Below, one piece after another: positions 45,438-54,365 of a DNA stretch of 64,000 nt. The notes under the pieces are model-generated. The model was not told the origin of the DNA and did not search any database. It saw only the letters and a program-made list of their open reading frames with translations. This DNA is from Alkalihalobacillus sp. BA299 (lineage in GTDB: Bacteria > Bacillota > Bacilli > Bacillales > Bacillaceae_F): the NCBI RefSeq assembly GCF_017745675.1, contig NZ_JAFLJM010000013.1:96370-160369 (forward strand). Direction: 5' to 3'. The stretch's first letter is position 1. Each line of letters opens with the position of its first letter. The position numbers and the translations under genes were made by a program.

Positions 45438-46322
45438 ATGAGCTTTTTCTTGCAACTACTCATAACCGGTGTTGTTGTTGGTAGTATTTACGCATTAGTT
45501 GCTTTAGGATTTGTCCTTATTTATAAAGCAAGTGATGCACTGAATCTAGCAAACGGTGAACTCGTTTTAATTGGTTCATATATTTGTCTTACTCTAGTCG
45601 CAGTATATAAAATTCCATTTATTATCGCAGTATTAATTACCCTAGTGTTCAATGCCCTTCTAGGAATGGCAATTGAGCGAGTCGTACTAAGACCTCTAAT
45701 AAATGCTCCAGTCATCTCAGTCATAATGGCAACCATTGGTTTAGCTAGCTTGTTAACTGGTTTAGTTCATATGATTTGGGGACATCAAACAAAATCGTAC
45801 CCACCAATTTTTTCACAAACTCCTATTCGGATGGGAGAAATCATTATCGCTCCTGTATACTTATGGTCATTTATTATCGTTATGGCTTTACTTGTTATTT
45901 TTACAATCTTTTTCAAATACTCCAAAATGGGTCTAGCAATGCGAGCGGTTGCAGATGATCAAATGGCTGCACTGTCGATGGGCATTAGTGTTAAATCTGT
46001 TTATGCAATCACTTGGGGGATTGCAGCATTAGTTGCAGCTGTAGGTGGAGTTTTACTAGGTAATATCAATGGCGTTAACGCTTCTATGGCAACGATCGGT
46101 CTCGCTGTACTCCCAGTTGTAATTTTAGGGGGGTTAGATAGTATTCCAGGTGCAATTATTGGCGGGTTCATTATTGGGATTATCCAAAATTTAGCTGCAG
46201 GTTATTTGCAACCTATCTTTGGAGGGGGATTAAAGGAAGTAATCCCATTCATTATTGTAACGATAATATTAATGCTTAAACCAAATGGTCTCTTTGGTAA
46301 AGGCGGAATAGAAAGGGTGTGA
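45438..46322 (+). CDS. livH: Branched-chain-type ABC permease (LivH)
   Basis: 294-aa membrane permease with about eight helices. Seen: ITGVVVGSIYALVALGFVLIYKASDALNLANGELVLIG at the N-terminus and the GISVKSVYAITWGIAALVAAVGGVLLG region, which contains the EAA-like loop contacting the ATPase. The C-terminus (KPNGLFGKGGIERV) is the standard family ending. Its start lies 4 bases after the ligase stop, and LivM starts 4 bases after its own stop, indicating tight coupling. Confidence 0.94.
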   Translation: MSFFLQLLITGVVVGSIYALVALGFVLIYKASDALNLANGELVLIGSYICLTLVAVYKIPFIIAVLITLVFNALLGMAIERVVLRPLINAPVISVIMATIGLASLLTGLVHMIWGHQTKSYPPIFSQTPIRMGEIIIAPVYLWSFIIVMALLVIFTIFFKYSKMGLAMRAVADDQMAALSMGISVKSVYAITWGIAALVAAVGGVLLGNINGVNASMATIGLAVLPVVILGGLDSIPGAIIGGFIIGIIQNLAAGYLQPIFGGGLKEVIPFIIVTIILMLKPNGLFGKGGIERV

Positions 46323-46326
46323 ATAA

Positions 46327-47388
46327 ATGAGGAATCCATTCGTGATGGAATGTGGAAACTACAAGACGAGTTATAGTAAAGATATGGAACTATTTCGTAC
46401 GCCACAAATGAAATTAAGGATGTTAGTTATTGTCGTTTTACTATTTTTGTTTCCGTTAATAGCCTCCAATTATGTAGTTGGTTTAGCTACATTATGTGCA
46501 ATTGCTGTTATTGGAGCAATAGGGTTAAATATTTTAACTGGATTTACAGGCCAAATATCAGTAGGGGTTGGTGCCTTCTTAGCCGTAGGTGGATACACTT
46601 CAGCTATATTAACAATGACGCTAGGGTGGAGTTTTTGGATTGCACTACCGCTCGCTGGATTAGTTACTGCAGTTATTGGAGGGTTGTTCGGAATTCCATC
46701 TTTAAGGCTAAAAGGCTTATATTTAGCAATCGCAACATTAGCAGCCCAAGTGGTTATTCTTTGGATCATTGGTCGTTGGAGTAGCTTAACAGGTGGAGGA
46801 GCAGGGATGGTATTAAATCGCCCATCTATTGGAGGATTTTCGTTCGCTAGCCACAACAGTTACTATTTCCTGTGTTTATCGATTGCAGTATTGACGACGA
46901 TTTATGCGCTTAATTTATTTCGAACACGAGCGGGTCGTGCGTTTCTAGCGGTGCGTGACAGAGACGTTGCTGCACAAATAATGGGTATTAACTTATTTAG
47001 CTACAAAGTGATGTCGTTTGCGATAAGCTCATTTATCGTTGGAATTGCTGGAGCACTTCTTGCCCATTACACGATGGTCGTAACAGTAGAACTTTATAGT
47101 ATTCAGGTGTCTATTCAGTACTTAGCGATGATTTTAGTTGGTGGATTAGGTAGCGTATTTGGCGCTATATTAGGAGCTATTTTTATCACCTTATTACCTG
47201 TTGGTTTAGGGTATATGGTTGAATTCCTGATGATTTACATGCCCAATGCCTACCATTTACTTACGTCATTTCGTGAATTTGTCTTCGGATTAGTCATCAT
47301 TTTGTTCTTAATTTTTGAGCCTGGTGGCTTAGTCCACATTTGGAATAACATAAAAAATTATTTCAGGCTATGGCCATTTTCTTATTAA
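46327..47388 (+). CDS. livM: Branched-chain-type ABC permease (LivM)
   Basis: 353-aa membrane permease with about ten hydrophobic segments. Seen: IGAIGLNILTGFTGQISVGVGAFLAVGGY (family signature), FGIPSLRLKGLYLAIATLA, and the cytosolic coupling loop FRTRAGRAFLAVRDRDVAAQIMGINL. Pairs with LivH. An extended N-terminus of some 30 polar residues (NPFVMECGNYKTSYSKD) precedes TM1. AAAGGGTG overlaps the livH end. Confidence 0.93.
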   Translation: MRNPFVMECGNYKTSYSKDMELFRTPQMKLRMLVIVVLLFLFPLIASNYVVGLATLCAIAVIGAIGLNILTGFTGQISVGVGAFLAVGGYTSAILTMTLGWSFWIALPLAGLVTAVIGGLFGIPSLRLKGLYLAIATLAAQVVILWIIGRWSSLTGGGAGMVLNRPSIGGFSFASHNSYYFLCLSIAVLTTIYALNLFRTRAGRAFLAVRDRDVAAQIMGINLFSYKVMSFAISSFIVGIAGALLAHYTMVVTVELYSIQVSIQYLAMILVGGLGSVFGAILGAIFITLLPVGLGYMVEFLMIYMPNAYHLLTSFREFVFGLVIILFLIFEPGGLVHIWNNIKNYFRLWPFSY

Positions 47389-47494
47389 AACTTTTCAACT
47401 ACTACTAAAATCTTAAAAAAATGGTTCCGAAGTCTCTTACATAAAGGAGATCTTCATCCAATAAAAAGATGTATCAATTTAAGGGGGAAATGAA

Positions 47495-48769
47495 ATGAGA
47501 AAAAGTCATTGGAGAAAAACGATGGCAACAGTTGCAACTTCAGTACTTGCCTTAGGGTTACTTGCAGGATGTGGAGGAAATGAAGCATCAAGTGATACAT
47601 CAAATGACGCTGATTCAGAAAAAGTGATTAAATTAGGTGGACTTTTTGATGAGACTGGAGCTACTGGGGATGTAGGTGCTCCTTATGCAGAAGGAGAGAG
47701 GGCTTACTTTGAATACCTCAATTCAAAGGGTGGAGTAGACGGGTACAAAATCGACTTTATTGGTGAAGACTATGCCTATGATACGAGCAGAGCCCAACAA
47801 GTATATCAATCATTAAGAGACCGTCATGAAGTTGCTGCTGTTTTAGGGTGGGGAACAGCGGATACAGAAGCGTTACGTCAACAAATCATTAATGATAAAA
47901 TTCCATTTTTCTCAGCTTCATATTCTGAAAATTTAAAAGATACTGGAAGTGAAAGTGGATTTAACTTCCTCGTAGCTGCAAGTTATTCAGATCAAGGGCG
48001 AGCGATGCTGGAATGGATAAAAGAAAATCATAAAGGATCATCTCCTGCCACTGTAGCCTTAATCTATCAAGGAGGACATCCGTTTAGTGAGTCCCCAATT
48101 CAAGATATGAAAGATTACGCTGCAGAGCATTTAGAGGGTGTCGTCGAAATTGTTCCAGATATTCAAATTGAACTTGGTGATACAGACCCGCAAACCACAC
48201 TACAATCATGGGCAAGAAGCAATGAAGTTCCAGATTATGCGATCATTAACTATACTTGGAACCAAACGCGAAACGTAGTTCGTGATGGTAAACAGCTTGG
48301 ATGGGATACTCAATTTATGGGATTAAACTGGACAGCTGGTGAAGGATTAATTCCTAGTGGAGATGACAACCAGCAATGGGTTGACGCTTTAGATGGCTAT
48401 ATTGGGGTATTAACTCATGCTTTCCCGACAGAAGACCTTCCTGGTATGGAGCCAATTGTTGAATATTTGGAGTCAAAAGGTAAAACAGTTGAGGACATCA
48501 ACCAAAAGTTCGTTCAAGGTTGGGCAACGGCCTCAATTATGGCAGAAGCAATTAGACTTACGATTGCTGAAACTGGTGGTGAAGTGACAGGCTCAGACAT
48601 TCGAGCAGCAATTGAATCGATCGATAACTTCGAATTAGGTGGATTAGGTGCAAATGTTTCTTTCGCTCCTGATAATCATGCAGGTACAGACAAAATCCGC
48701 TTAGGTCAACTTAATAATGGAGAGTGGAACATAATAACTGACTACTTCGGTGTAAGTGATTATCGATAA
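47495..48769 (+). CDS. LivJ-like substrate-binding lipoprotein of the ABC importer
   Basis: 424-aa extracytoplasmic lipoprotein. Signal peptide with lipobox LGLLAGC; the Cys is near residue 26 and would be lipidated. The mature part is a periplasmic-binding-protein type I fold (VIKLGGLFDETGATGDVGAPYAEGERAYFEYLNSKGGVDG, VAAVLGWGTADTEALRQQI). The family binds amino acids, amides, or aromatic and short branched acids; the residues do not let me choose. AAGGGGG precedes the ATG. A hairpin without a T-tract lies just after the stop and may stabilise the message. Confidence 0.92.
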   Translation: MRKSHWRKTMATVATSVLALGLLAGCGGNEASSDTSNDADSEKVIKLGGLFDETGATGDVGAPYAEGERAYFEYLNSKGGVDGYKIDFIGEDYAYDTSRAQQVYQSLRDRHEVAAVLGWGTADTEALRQQIINDKIPFFSASYSENLKDTGSESGFNFLVAASYSDQGRAMLEWIKENHKGSSPATVALIYQGGHPFSESPIQDMKDYAAEHLEGVVEIVPDIQIELGDTDPQTTLQSWARSNEVPDYAIINYTWNQTRNVVRDGKQLGWDTQFMGLNWTAGEGLIPSGDDNQQWVDALDGYIGVLTHAFPTEDLPGMEPIVEYLESKGKTVEDINQKFVQGWATASIMAEAIRLTIAETGGEVTGSDIRAAIESIDNFELGGLGANVSFAPDNHAGTDKIRLGQLNNGEWNIITDYFGVSDYR

Positions 48770-48778
48770 AATTAGATT

Positions 48779-48810
48779 AGAGAGGGTACTTCCCGTTTAG
48801 TACTCTCTCT
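48779..48810 (+). other. Intercistronic hairpin between the binding-protein gene and livF
   Basis: AGAGAGGGTACT pairs with AGTACTCTCTCT (one G-T) around an 8-base loop and lacks a T-run. Likely a partial terminator or 3'-end stabiliser, giving more binding protein than downstream products. Confidence 0.65.
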
Positions 48811-48844
48811 TCCAAAGTGATTTAGAAATAAAGGAGGGTACAGT

Positions 48845-49633
48845 ATGCTCCGTCTAAACAATATTGAGGTTGTATATAACAAAATCATTCTAGCAATCAA
48901 AGGAATGTCCCTAGAAGTTCCTGATGGAAAAATAGTTGCGCTTTTAGGTAGTAATGGTGCAGGTAAATCCACGACATTGAAAGCAATCTCAGGATTATTA
49001 AAAAGTGAGGGGGGGCAAGTAACAGACGGCTACATTGAATTTGAAGGGGAAAAGATTAGTGGAATTGACCCGGATAAAATAGTGAAAAAAGGTGTTTTTC
49101 AATGTATAGAAGGAAGAAGAGTATTTAAGCATCTGACGGTCGAAGAGAACTTACTAGCGGGAGCTTATACGAGAAAAGACCGAAAAAATATTCAAGGTGA
49201 TTTAGATAGAGTGTATCATTACTTTCCAAAATTAAATTCACTTAGAAGTAGAGCGTCTGGCCTTCTATCAGGTGGAGAGCAGCAGATGCTTGCTATAGGT
49301 AGAGGAATTATGGCAAAGCCAAAGATCTTATTATTAGATGAGCCATCCCTTGGAATTGCACCACTCCTAGTTAAAGAAATATTTCAAAATATTAAACAGA
49401 TTAACCAAGAAGAAGGGACTTCGATCCTCGTTGTTGAGCAAAATGCAAATGTTGCTCTTTCTATAGCGGATTTTGGTTACATTATGGAAAATGGCAGGAT
49501 TGTAATGGAAGGGCCTGTTGATCAGTTACTATCGAATGAAGGGGTTCGCGAATCCTATTTAGGTATGAACAAAGAAGGAAAGAAAAGTTTTCGTGAAGTA
49601 AAGTCGTATAAAAAAATCAAACGATGGGTTTAA
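48845..49633 (+). CDS. livF: Branched-chain-type ABC transporter ATPase (LivF)
   Basis: 262-aa ATPase. Seen: Walker A GSNGAGKST near 36-44, signature LSGGEQQMLAIGRGI, Walker B KILLLDEPSLGIAPLLV, and H-loop VVEQNANVAL. The last 20 residues form a basic tail (KSFREVKSYKKIKRWV). It completes the five-gene importer with LivG, LivH, LivM and the binding protein. A terminator follows, separating the transport part from the catabolic part of the cluster. Confidence 0.93.
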   Translation: MLRLNNIEVVYNKIILAIKGMSLEVPDGKIVALLGSNGAGKSTTLKAISGLLKSEGGQVTDGYIEFEGEKISGIDPDKIVKKGVFQCIEGRRVFKHLTVEENLLAGAYTRKDRKNIQGDLDRVYHYFPKLNSLRSRASGLLSGGEQQMLAIGRGIMAKPKILLLDEPSLGIAPLLVKEIFQNIKQINQEEGTSILVVEQNANVALSIADFGYIMENGRIVMEGPVDQLLSNEGVRESYLGMNKEGKKSFREVKSYKKIKRWV

Positions 49634-49686
49634 GAAAGTCATTTTTTATTGAGAGAAATAGTATGTATGAAGAGGTAATTAATTTT

Positions 49687-49728
49687 AAAGAGGTTTCATA
49701 GTGTAACTATCTAGCAATCTCTTTTTTT
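49687..49728 (+). terminator. Terminator after livF
   Basis: AAAGAGGTT and AATCTCTTT pair (one G-T), with an inner ATAGT/ACTAT, followed by a T-run. Confidence 0.75.
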
Positions 49729-49786
49729 CTAAAAAAGTTGAACAATTGCTCAGTTTCATAAAAATGAATTTTAGGAGGCCAATAAT

Positions 49787-50953
49787 ATGAATTTTGAATT
49801 AACGAAGGAGCAACAAATGATCCGTGACATGGTGAGGGACTTTGCTCAAAATGAGGTAGCTCCAAAAGCAGAACATGTAGATAAAACAGCAGAATTTCCA
49901 ATTGAAACATTTAAAAAAATGGGTAAATTGGGAATGCTTGGTATTCTGTTCCCAGAGAAGTATGGTGGGTCTGGTGGGGATACAATTTCTTACGCATTAG
50001 CTGTTGAAGAAATCGGGCGTGCTTGTGGAAGTACAGGGCTAAGTTATGCAGCAGCTGTTTCATTAGGGGCAAGTCCTATTTATTACTTTGGTACAGAAAA
50101 GCAAAAGCAAGATCACCTCGTTCCGCTTGCTTCAGGAGAAGCATTAGGTTCATTTGGTCTGACAGAACCAAATGCTGGGTCAGATGCAGGTGGTACGCAA
50201 ACTCGTGCTGTTATTGAAGGAAATGAATATGTGATTAATGGCGAAAAGTGCTGGATTACAAACGCTGGGTATGCAAGAACTGTAATTGTGACAGCTGTAA
50301 CAGGTAAAGATGCGAAAGGTAAAAATATTATCTCAGCAATCATTGTTCCAACAGGGACACCTGGTTTTACAATCAATAGTAATTATGAAAAGATGGGGGT
50401 TCGCGGTTCAAACACTTCTGAACTAATATTAGAAGATGTTCGTGTTCCGACTGAAAACCTTTTAGGTGATCCACAAGGAGGGTTCAAGCAATTTCTATAT
50501 ACACTTGATGGAGGGCGTATTTCTATTGCAGCATTAGCTGTTGGTATAGCTCAAGGTGCTTTTGATAAAGCATTGAAATATTCAAAAGAAAGAAAACAGT
50601 TTAGGCAATCGATTTCGAACTTCCAAGCGATCCAGTTTAAGCTTGCAGACATGGCAATGGAAATAGAACTTGCAAGAAATATGGTGATGAAAGCTGCATG
50701 GTTAAAAGATCAAGTGAAACCATTCTCAAAAGAAGCAGCATATGCAAAATTGTTTGCTTCTGAAATGGCTACTCGAGTTTGTAATCAAGCGATCCAAATT
50801 CATGGTGGGTACGGTTACATGCGTGAATATGAAGTAGAAAGAATGCTACGAGACGCAAAGTTAATGGAAATAGGCGAAGGAACATCTGAAATACAACGAC
50901 TAGTTATCGCTCGTCATTTAGGGTGTGGTGAAAAAGCAAGAGTAAAAGCGTAA
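49787..50953 (+). CDS. yngJ: Acyl-CoA dehydrogenase (YngJ-like, leucine pathway)
   Basis: 388-aa FAD enzyme. By context it should oxidise isovaleryl-CoA to 3-methylcrotonyl-CoA, feeding electrons to ETF. Seen: [67 protein letters not shown]. The catalytic base appears to be Glu364 in [10 protein letters not shown], the position used by short/medium-chain dehydrogenases rather than by mammalian isovaleryl-CoA dehydrogenase. Gene order with yngI-yngE supports the assignment; chain-length specificity is uncertain. AGGAGG upstream. Confidence 0.9.
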   Translation: MNFELTKEQQMIRDMVRDFAQNEVAPKAEHVDKTAEFPIETFKKMGKLGMLGILFPEKYGGSGGDTISYALAVEEIGRACGSTGLSYAAAVSLGASPIYYFGTEKQKQDHLVPLASGEALGSFGLTEPNAGSDAGGTQTRAVIEGNEYVINGEKCWITNAGYARTVIVTAVTGKDAKGKNIISAIIVPTGTPGFTINSNYEKMGVRGSNTSELILEDVRVPTENLLGDPQGGFKQFLYTLDGGRISIAALAVGIAQGAFDKALKYSKERKQFRQSISNFQAIQFKLADMAMEIELARNMVMKAAWLKDQVKPFSKEAAYAKLFASEMATRVCNQAIQIHGGYGYMREYEVERMLRDAKLMEIGEGTSEIQRLVIARHLGCGEKARVKA

Positions 50954-51001
50954 GAGAAAACATAGAAGTAATAGTGATTATATTTAAAGGAGGAATAAGA
51001 G

Positions 51002-52657
51002 TTGGCGGAGTTAATGAATGTAACGGTTGGAAGATTGCTAGAAGAGGTAGCAGAAAAACAACCAAATCATGAGGCTGTCGTTTACCCTGATCGAGGTTTA
51101 CGTTACACGTATAGACAGTTTGACGATTTATGTCGTCAAGTTGCAAAAGGACTAATAAAACTTGGAGTTGAACGTGGAGAGAATGTAGCGATTTGGTCAA
51201 CAAATAAACCTGAGTGGTTAACTTCTCAATTTGCAACAGGAAAAATGGGCGCGGTATTAGTTACAGTTAATACGAACTATCGAACGGCTGAACTAGAATA
51301 CTTGCTAAAACAATCTGATTCAACAACATTAATTTTAATGGAAACTTACCGTGGTGCTTCGTATACAGATATGTTATATGAAATCCTTCCTGAGTTGAAG
51401 AGTTCAGAGCCTGGAAAATTACAATCAAAAAAGCTTCCCTATTTGAAAAATATTATTTTTCTAGGAGAGGACCGCAAACCAGGTATGTATTTGTGGTCAG
51501 ATATTTTAGCAATGGGGGACCAAGTGACGGATGCAGAATTAGATAAGCGATTAAATTCACTTGAACCAGATGACGTAATAAATATGCAATACACGTCTGG
51601 GACAACTGGATTTCCTAAAGGAGTTATGCTCACTCATAACAACTTAGTTAATAATGCTATCAATATTGCAGAGTGTATGAATTTAACAGCGAATGACCGG
51701 ATGTGTATCCCTGTTCCATTCTTCCATTGTTTTGGTTGTGTTCTTGGGACGATGGCATGCGTAACGGTCGGAGCGACAATGGTGCCAATTCAGGAATTTG
51801 AACCCATGCAAGTTCTAGAAGCGGTTCAGGACGAAAAGTGTACGGCATTACACGGTGTCCCAACGATGTTTATTGCAGAGTTGAATGATAAGGCTTTTGA
51901 AAAATATAATTTATCTTCATTACGTACGGGAATTATGGCGGGTTCGAATTGTCCGATTGAAGTGATGAAAGCAGTAATTGACCGGATGGGGGCATCAGAG
52001 ATTACGATTGCCTATGGGCAGACAGAATCTTCACCAGTTATTACACAAACCCGTGTCAATGATTCTTTAGAACGTCGAGTAGAAACTGTTGGCCGTGCCT
52101 TACCAAATGTCGAAGTGAAAATTGTTCAACCTGGTACAGAAACGGAAGTTCCTCGTGGAATTCAAGGAGAACTTTGTACACGTGGATATCATGTCATGAA
52201 AGGTTACTATAAAAATCCTGAAGCAACAGCTGCTGCAATTACCGAAGATGGTTGGCTTCATACAGGGGATTTGGCCGTTATGGATGATGACGGGTATTGC
52301 AGTATTACAGGACGTCTTAAAGATATGATCATTCGGGGTGGGGAGAACATTTATCCTCGTGAAATTGAAGAATTTTTATATCAGCACCCAAAAGTATTAG
52401 ATGTACAGGTAGTTGGAGTACCTGATCCAAAATATGGAGAAGAAGTTTCGGCTTGGATTGTATTAAAAGAAGGAGAAACGGCTACTCCTGACGAAATACG
52501 TAATTATTGTGAAGGGAAAATTTCTCGGTATAAGATTCCTCGCTACATTGAATTTGTTTCAGAGTATCCGATGACGGCGTCTGGAAAAATTCAAAAATTC
52601 AAACTTCGTGAAATGGCATTGGACAGTTTTAGTATTTCCGAGTCAACAGAAGTTTAA
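51002..52657 (+). CDS. yngI: AMP-binding acyl-CoA ligase (YngI-like)
   Basis: 551-aa AMP-forming ligase of the medium-chain fatty-acid type. Seen: P-loop MQYTSGTTGFPKGVMLTH, AYGQTESSPVI, the hinge GRLKDMIIRGGENIYPREIEEFL, and the catalytic Lys in MTASGKIQKFKLRE. It likely activates the branched acid that enters the pathway. TTG start at 51002, eight bases after AAGGAGG. Follows the dehydrogenase by 48 bases; a cre-like site and a hairpin follow. Confidence 0.92.
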   Translation: MAELMNVTVGRLLEEVAEKQPNHEAVVYPDRGLRYTYRQFDDLCRQVAKGLIKLGVERGENVAIWSTNKPEWLTSQFATGKMGAVLVTVNTNYRTAELEYLLKQSDSTTLILMETYRGASYTDMLYEILPELKSSEPGKLQSKKLPYLKNIIFLGEDRKPGMYLWSDILAMGDQVTDAELDKRLNSLEPDDVINMQYTSGTTGFPKGVMLTHNNLVNNAINIAECMNLTANDRMCIPVPFFHCFGCVLGTMACVTVGATMVPIQEFEPMQVLEAVQDEKCTALHGVPTMFIAELNDKAFEKYNLSSLRTGIMAGSNCPIEVMKAVIDRMGASEITIAYGQTESSPVITQTRVNDSLERRVETVGRALPNVEVKIVQPGTETEVPRGIQGELCTRGYHVMKGYYKNPEATAAAITEDGWLHTGDLAVMDDDGYCSITGRLKDMIIRGGENIYPREIEEFLYQHPKVLDVQVVGVPDPKYGEEVSAWIVLKEGETATPDEIRNYCEGKISRYKIPRYIEFVSEYPMTASGKIQKFKLREMALDSFSISESTEV

Positions 52658-52662
52658 TATTT

Positions 52663-52676
52663 TGAAAGCGTTATCA
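52663..52676. promoter_or_regulatory. CcpA cre-consensus site inside the leucine-degradation cluster
   Basis: TGAAAGCGTTATCA matches every defined cre position (TGWNANCGNTNWCA). It sits 5 bases after the yngI stop and 4 bases before a hairpin. With no clear promoter there, a roadblock mode is more likely than blocked initiation. Confidence 0.68.
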
Positions 52677-52680
52677 AATA

Positions 52681-52713
52681 CTGAAGAACCTTGTCGAAAA
52701 GGAGGTTCTTCAG
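52681..52713 (+). terminator. Hairpin between yngI and the biotin carboxylase gene
   Basis: CTGAAGAACC pairs perfectly with GGTTCTTCAG. Downstream is only TCATTTCCTTT, a weak T-tract, so read-through is likely and it may attenuate rather than end transcription. Confidence 0.6.
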
Positions 52714-52758
52714 TCATTTCCTTTACTAGCTTATTAAATGATTAAAGAGGTGAGGCCA

Positions 52759-54114
52759 TTGTTTCAAAAGGTATTAATAGCGAACCGTGGAGAAATTGCA
52801 TTACGTATTATTCGTACGTGCCAACGTTTAGGAATTCAAACTGTAGCCGTTTATTCTGAAGCCGATGCAGAATCACTCCATGTGAAACAAGCTGATGAAG
52901 CGTATTTAATTGGAAAACCGCGAGTCAATGAAAGTTACTTGAATATGGAAGTTATTCTTGAAAAAGCAAAAGAAGCAGGCGTAGATGCTATTCATCCAGG
53001 ATATGGATTGTTATCTGAAAATAGTAACTTTGCAAAAAGATGTAAGGAAGAAGGAATAACGTTTATTGGGCCTTCTCCTGAAGTCATCGCAAGTATGGGA
53101 AGTAAAATTGAAGCAAGAAAAGCAATGGAAAAAGCAGGTGTTCCTGTTGTGCCTGGGATTACTAGACCACTTGCTGATGTAGAAGAAGCTGTAAAACTTG
53201 CTAATGAAATTGGCTATCCAGTCATGTTAAAAGCTTCTGCTGGTGGTGGCGGTATTGGGATGCAGGTAGTCAGAAGTGATGAAGAAGCACAAAAAGCATA
53301 TGAAGGAAACCAAAAACGTGCGACTGATTTCTTCGGTGATGGAGCGATGTATATTGAAAAATTTGTAGAAAACCCACGCCATATCGAAATACAAATTTTA
53401 GCGGACCAAGCTGGAAATACATTGTATCTCTGGGAAAGAGATTGCTCAGTACAAAGACGCCATCAAAAAGTCGTTGAAGAAGCACCTTCTCCATTTTTAG
53501 ATGAAGCAACTCGTAAAAAAATGGGTGAAGCTGCAGTTCGAGCTGCAAAAGCGATTGGATACGAAAATGCAGGAACAATTGAGTTTTTAGTTGATGAGGA
53601 TAAAAATTTCTATTTTCTTGAAATGAATACGAGATTGCAAGTTGAACATCCAGTAACTGAAGAAATAACAGGTCTAGATCTCGTTGAACAACAGCTGAAA
53701 ATTGCTTCTGGACAAATACTTGAATTACAGCAGGAAGAAGTAAAAAGACATGGGCATGCAATCGAAGTGCGAATTTATGCAGAAGATCCAAAAACATTTT
53801 TCCCATCTCCAGGAAAAATAACGGCTTTTCAATTGCCTGTGCAGCCGTTTGTCAGAAATGAGTGTGCAGTGAGCGAACACTCAGTTGTCACTCCATTTTA
53901 TGATCCGATGATTGCGAAGTTAATCGTTAAAGGTGAAGACCGGGAAGAGGCAATTGAATATTTACAACAAGCTCTAAAGAATTATGTTGTTGAAGGAATT
54001 AAAACGAACATACCGATGCTTCAACAAGTTGTCGAGCATCCTTCATTTATCATAGGAGATGTCACAACAAACTTCATAGCTGAAAAATTACAAAATAAAC
54101 CAATCAAAAAATAA
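52759..54114 (+). CDS. yngH: Biotin carboxylase subunit of methylcrotonyl-CoA (acyl-CoA) carboxylase
   Basis: About 451-aa ATP-grasp enzyme that carboxylates biotin on the separate carrier encoded next. Seen: KVLIANRGEIALRIIRTCQRLG at the N-terminus, the glycine-rich ATP loop KASAGGGGIGM, ERDCSVQRRHQKVVEEAPSP, the Mg2+ Glu region FYFLEMNTRLQVEHPVTEEITGLD. It lacks a fused biotinyl domain. TTG at 52759 is preceded by AGAGGTGAGG and yields the canonical MFQKVLIANRGE start; an upstream ATG at 52738 would precede that RBS. Confidence 0.94.
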   Translation: MFQKVLIANRGEIALRIIRTCQRLGIQTVAVYSEADAESLHVKQADEAYLIGKPRVNESYLNMEVILEKAKEAGVDAIHPGYGLLSENSNFAKRCKEEGITFIGPSPEVIASMGSKIEARKAMEKAGVPVVPGITRPLADVEEAVKLANEIGYPVMLKASAGGGGIGMQVVRSDEEAQKAYEGNQKRATDFFGDGAMYIEKFVENPRHIEIQILADQAGNTLYLWERDCSVQRRHQKVVEEAPSPFLDEATRKKMGEAAVRAAKAIGYENAGTIEFLVDEDKNFYFLEMNTRLQVEHPVTEEITGLDLVEQQLKIASGQILELQQEEVKRHGHAIEVRIYAEDPKTFFPSPGKITAFQLPVQPFVRNECAVSEHSVVTPFYDPMIAKLIVKGEDREEAIEYLQQALKNYVVEGIKTNIPMLQQVVEHPSFIIGDVTTNFIAEKLQNKPIKK

Positions 54115-54130
54115 TTTAGGAGGAATTAAG

Positions 54131-54343
54131 ATGAGTCAAGTAATTTCAAATATGGCAGGGAACCTTTGGAAACTATTAGTTCAAGTAGGAGATCAAGTGG
54201 AAGAGGGCCAAGACATTGCTATTTTAGAATCTATGAAAATGGAAATTCCAATTGTAGCCGAAGTGAGCGGAACAGTTAAAGAGGTGTTAAAACAAGAGGG
54301 TGACTTTGTTGATGAAGGTGAAGGATTAATCGTTTTGGAATAG
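54131..54343 (+). CDS. yngHB: Stand-alone biotinyl carrier protein of the carboxylase
   Basis: 70-aa biotinyl/lipoyl-fold domain. Lys42 in the ESMKMEIP motif is the biotinylation site. In B. subtilis a small YngHB carrier serves the same operon. It lies 17 bases after the biotin carboxylase gene and 23 bases before the HMG-CoA lyase gene, with GGAGG before its ATG. It swings carboxybiotin between the carboxylase and transferase subunits. Confidence 0.95.
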   Translation: MSQVISNMAGNLWKLLVQVGDQVEEGQDIAILESMKMEIPIVAEVSGTVKEVLKQEGDFVDEGEGLIVLE

Positions 54344-54365
54344 TACAGGTACGAGGAGGAAAGCT

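Noticed and set aside
53270..53806. 178-aa minus-strand ORF opposite the biotin carboxylase gene
   Set aside because: Shadow of a well-conserved enzyme gene; low-complexity Leu-rich translation and no RBS.
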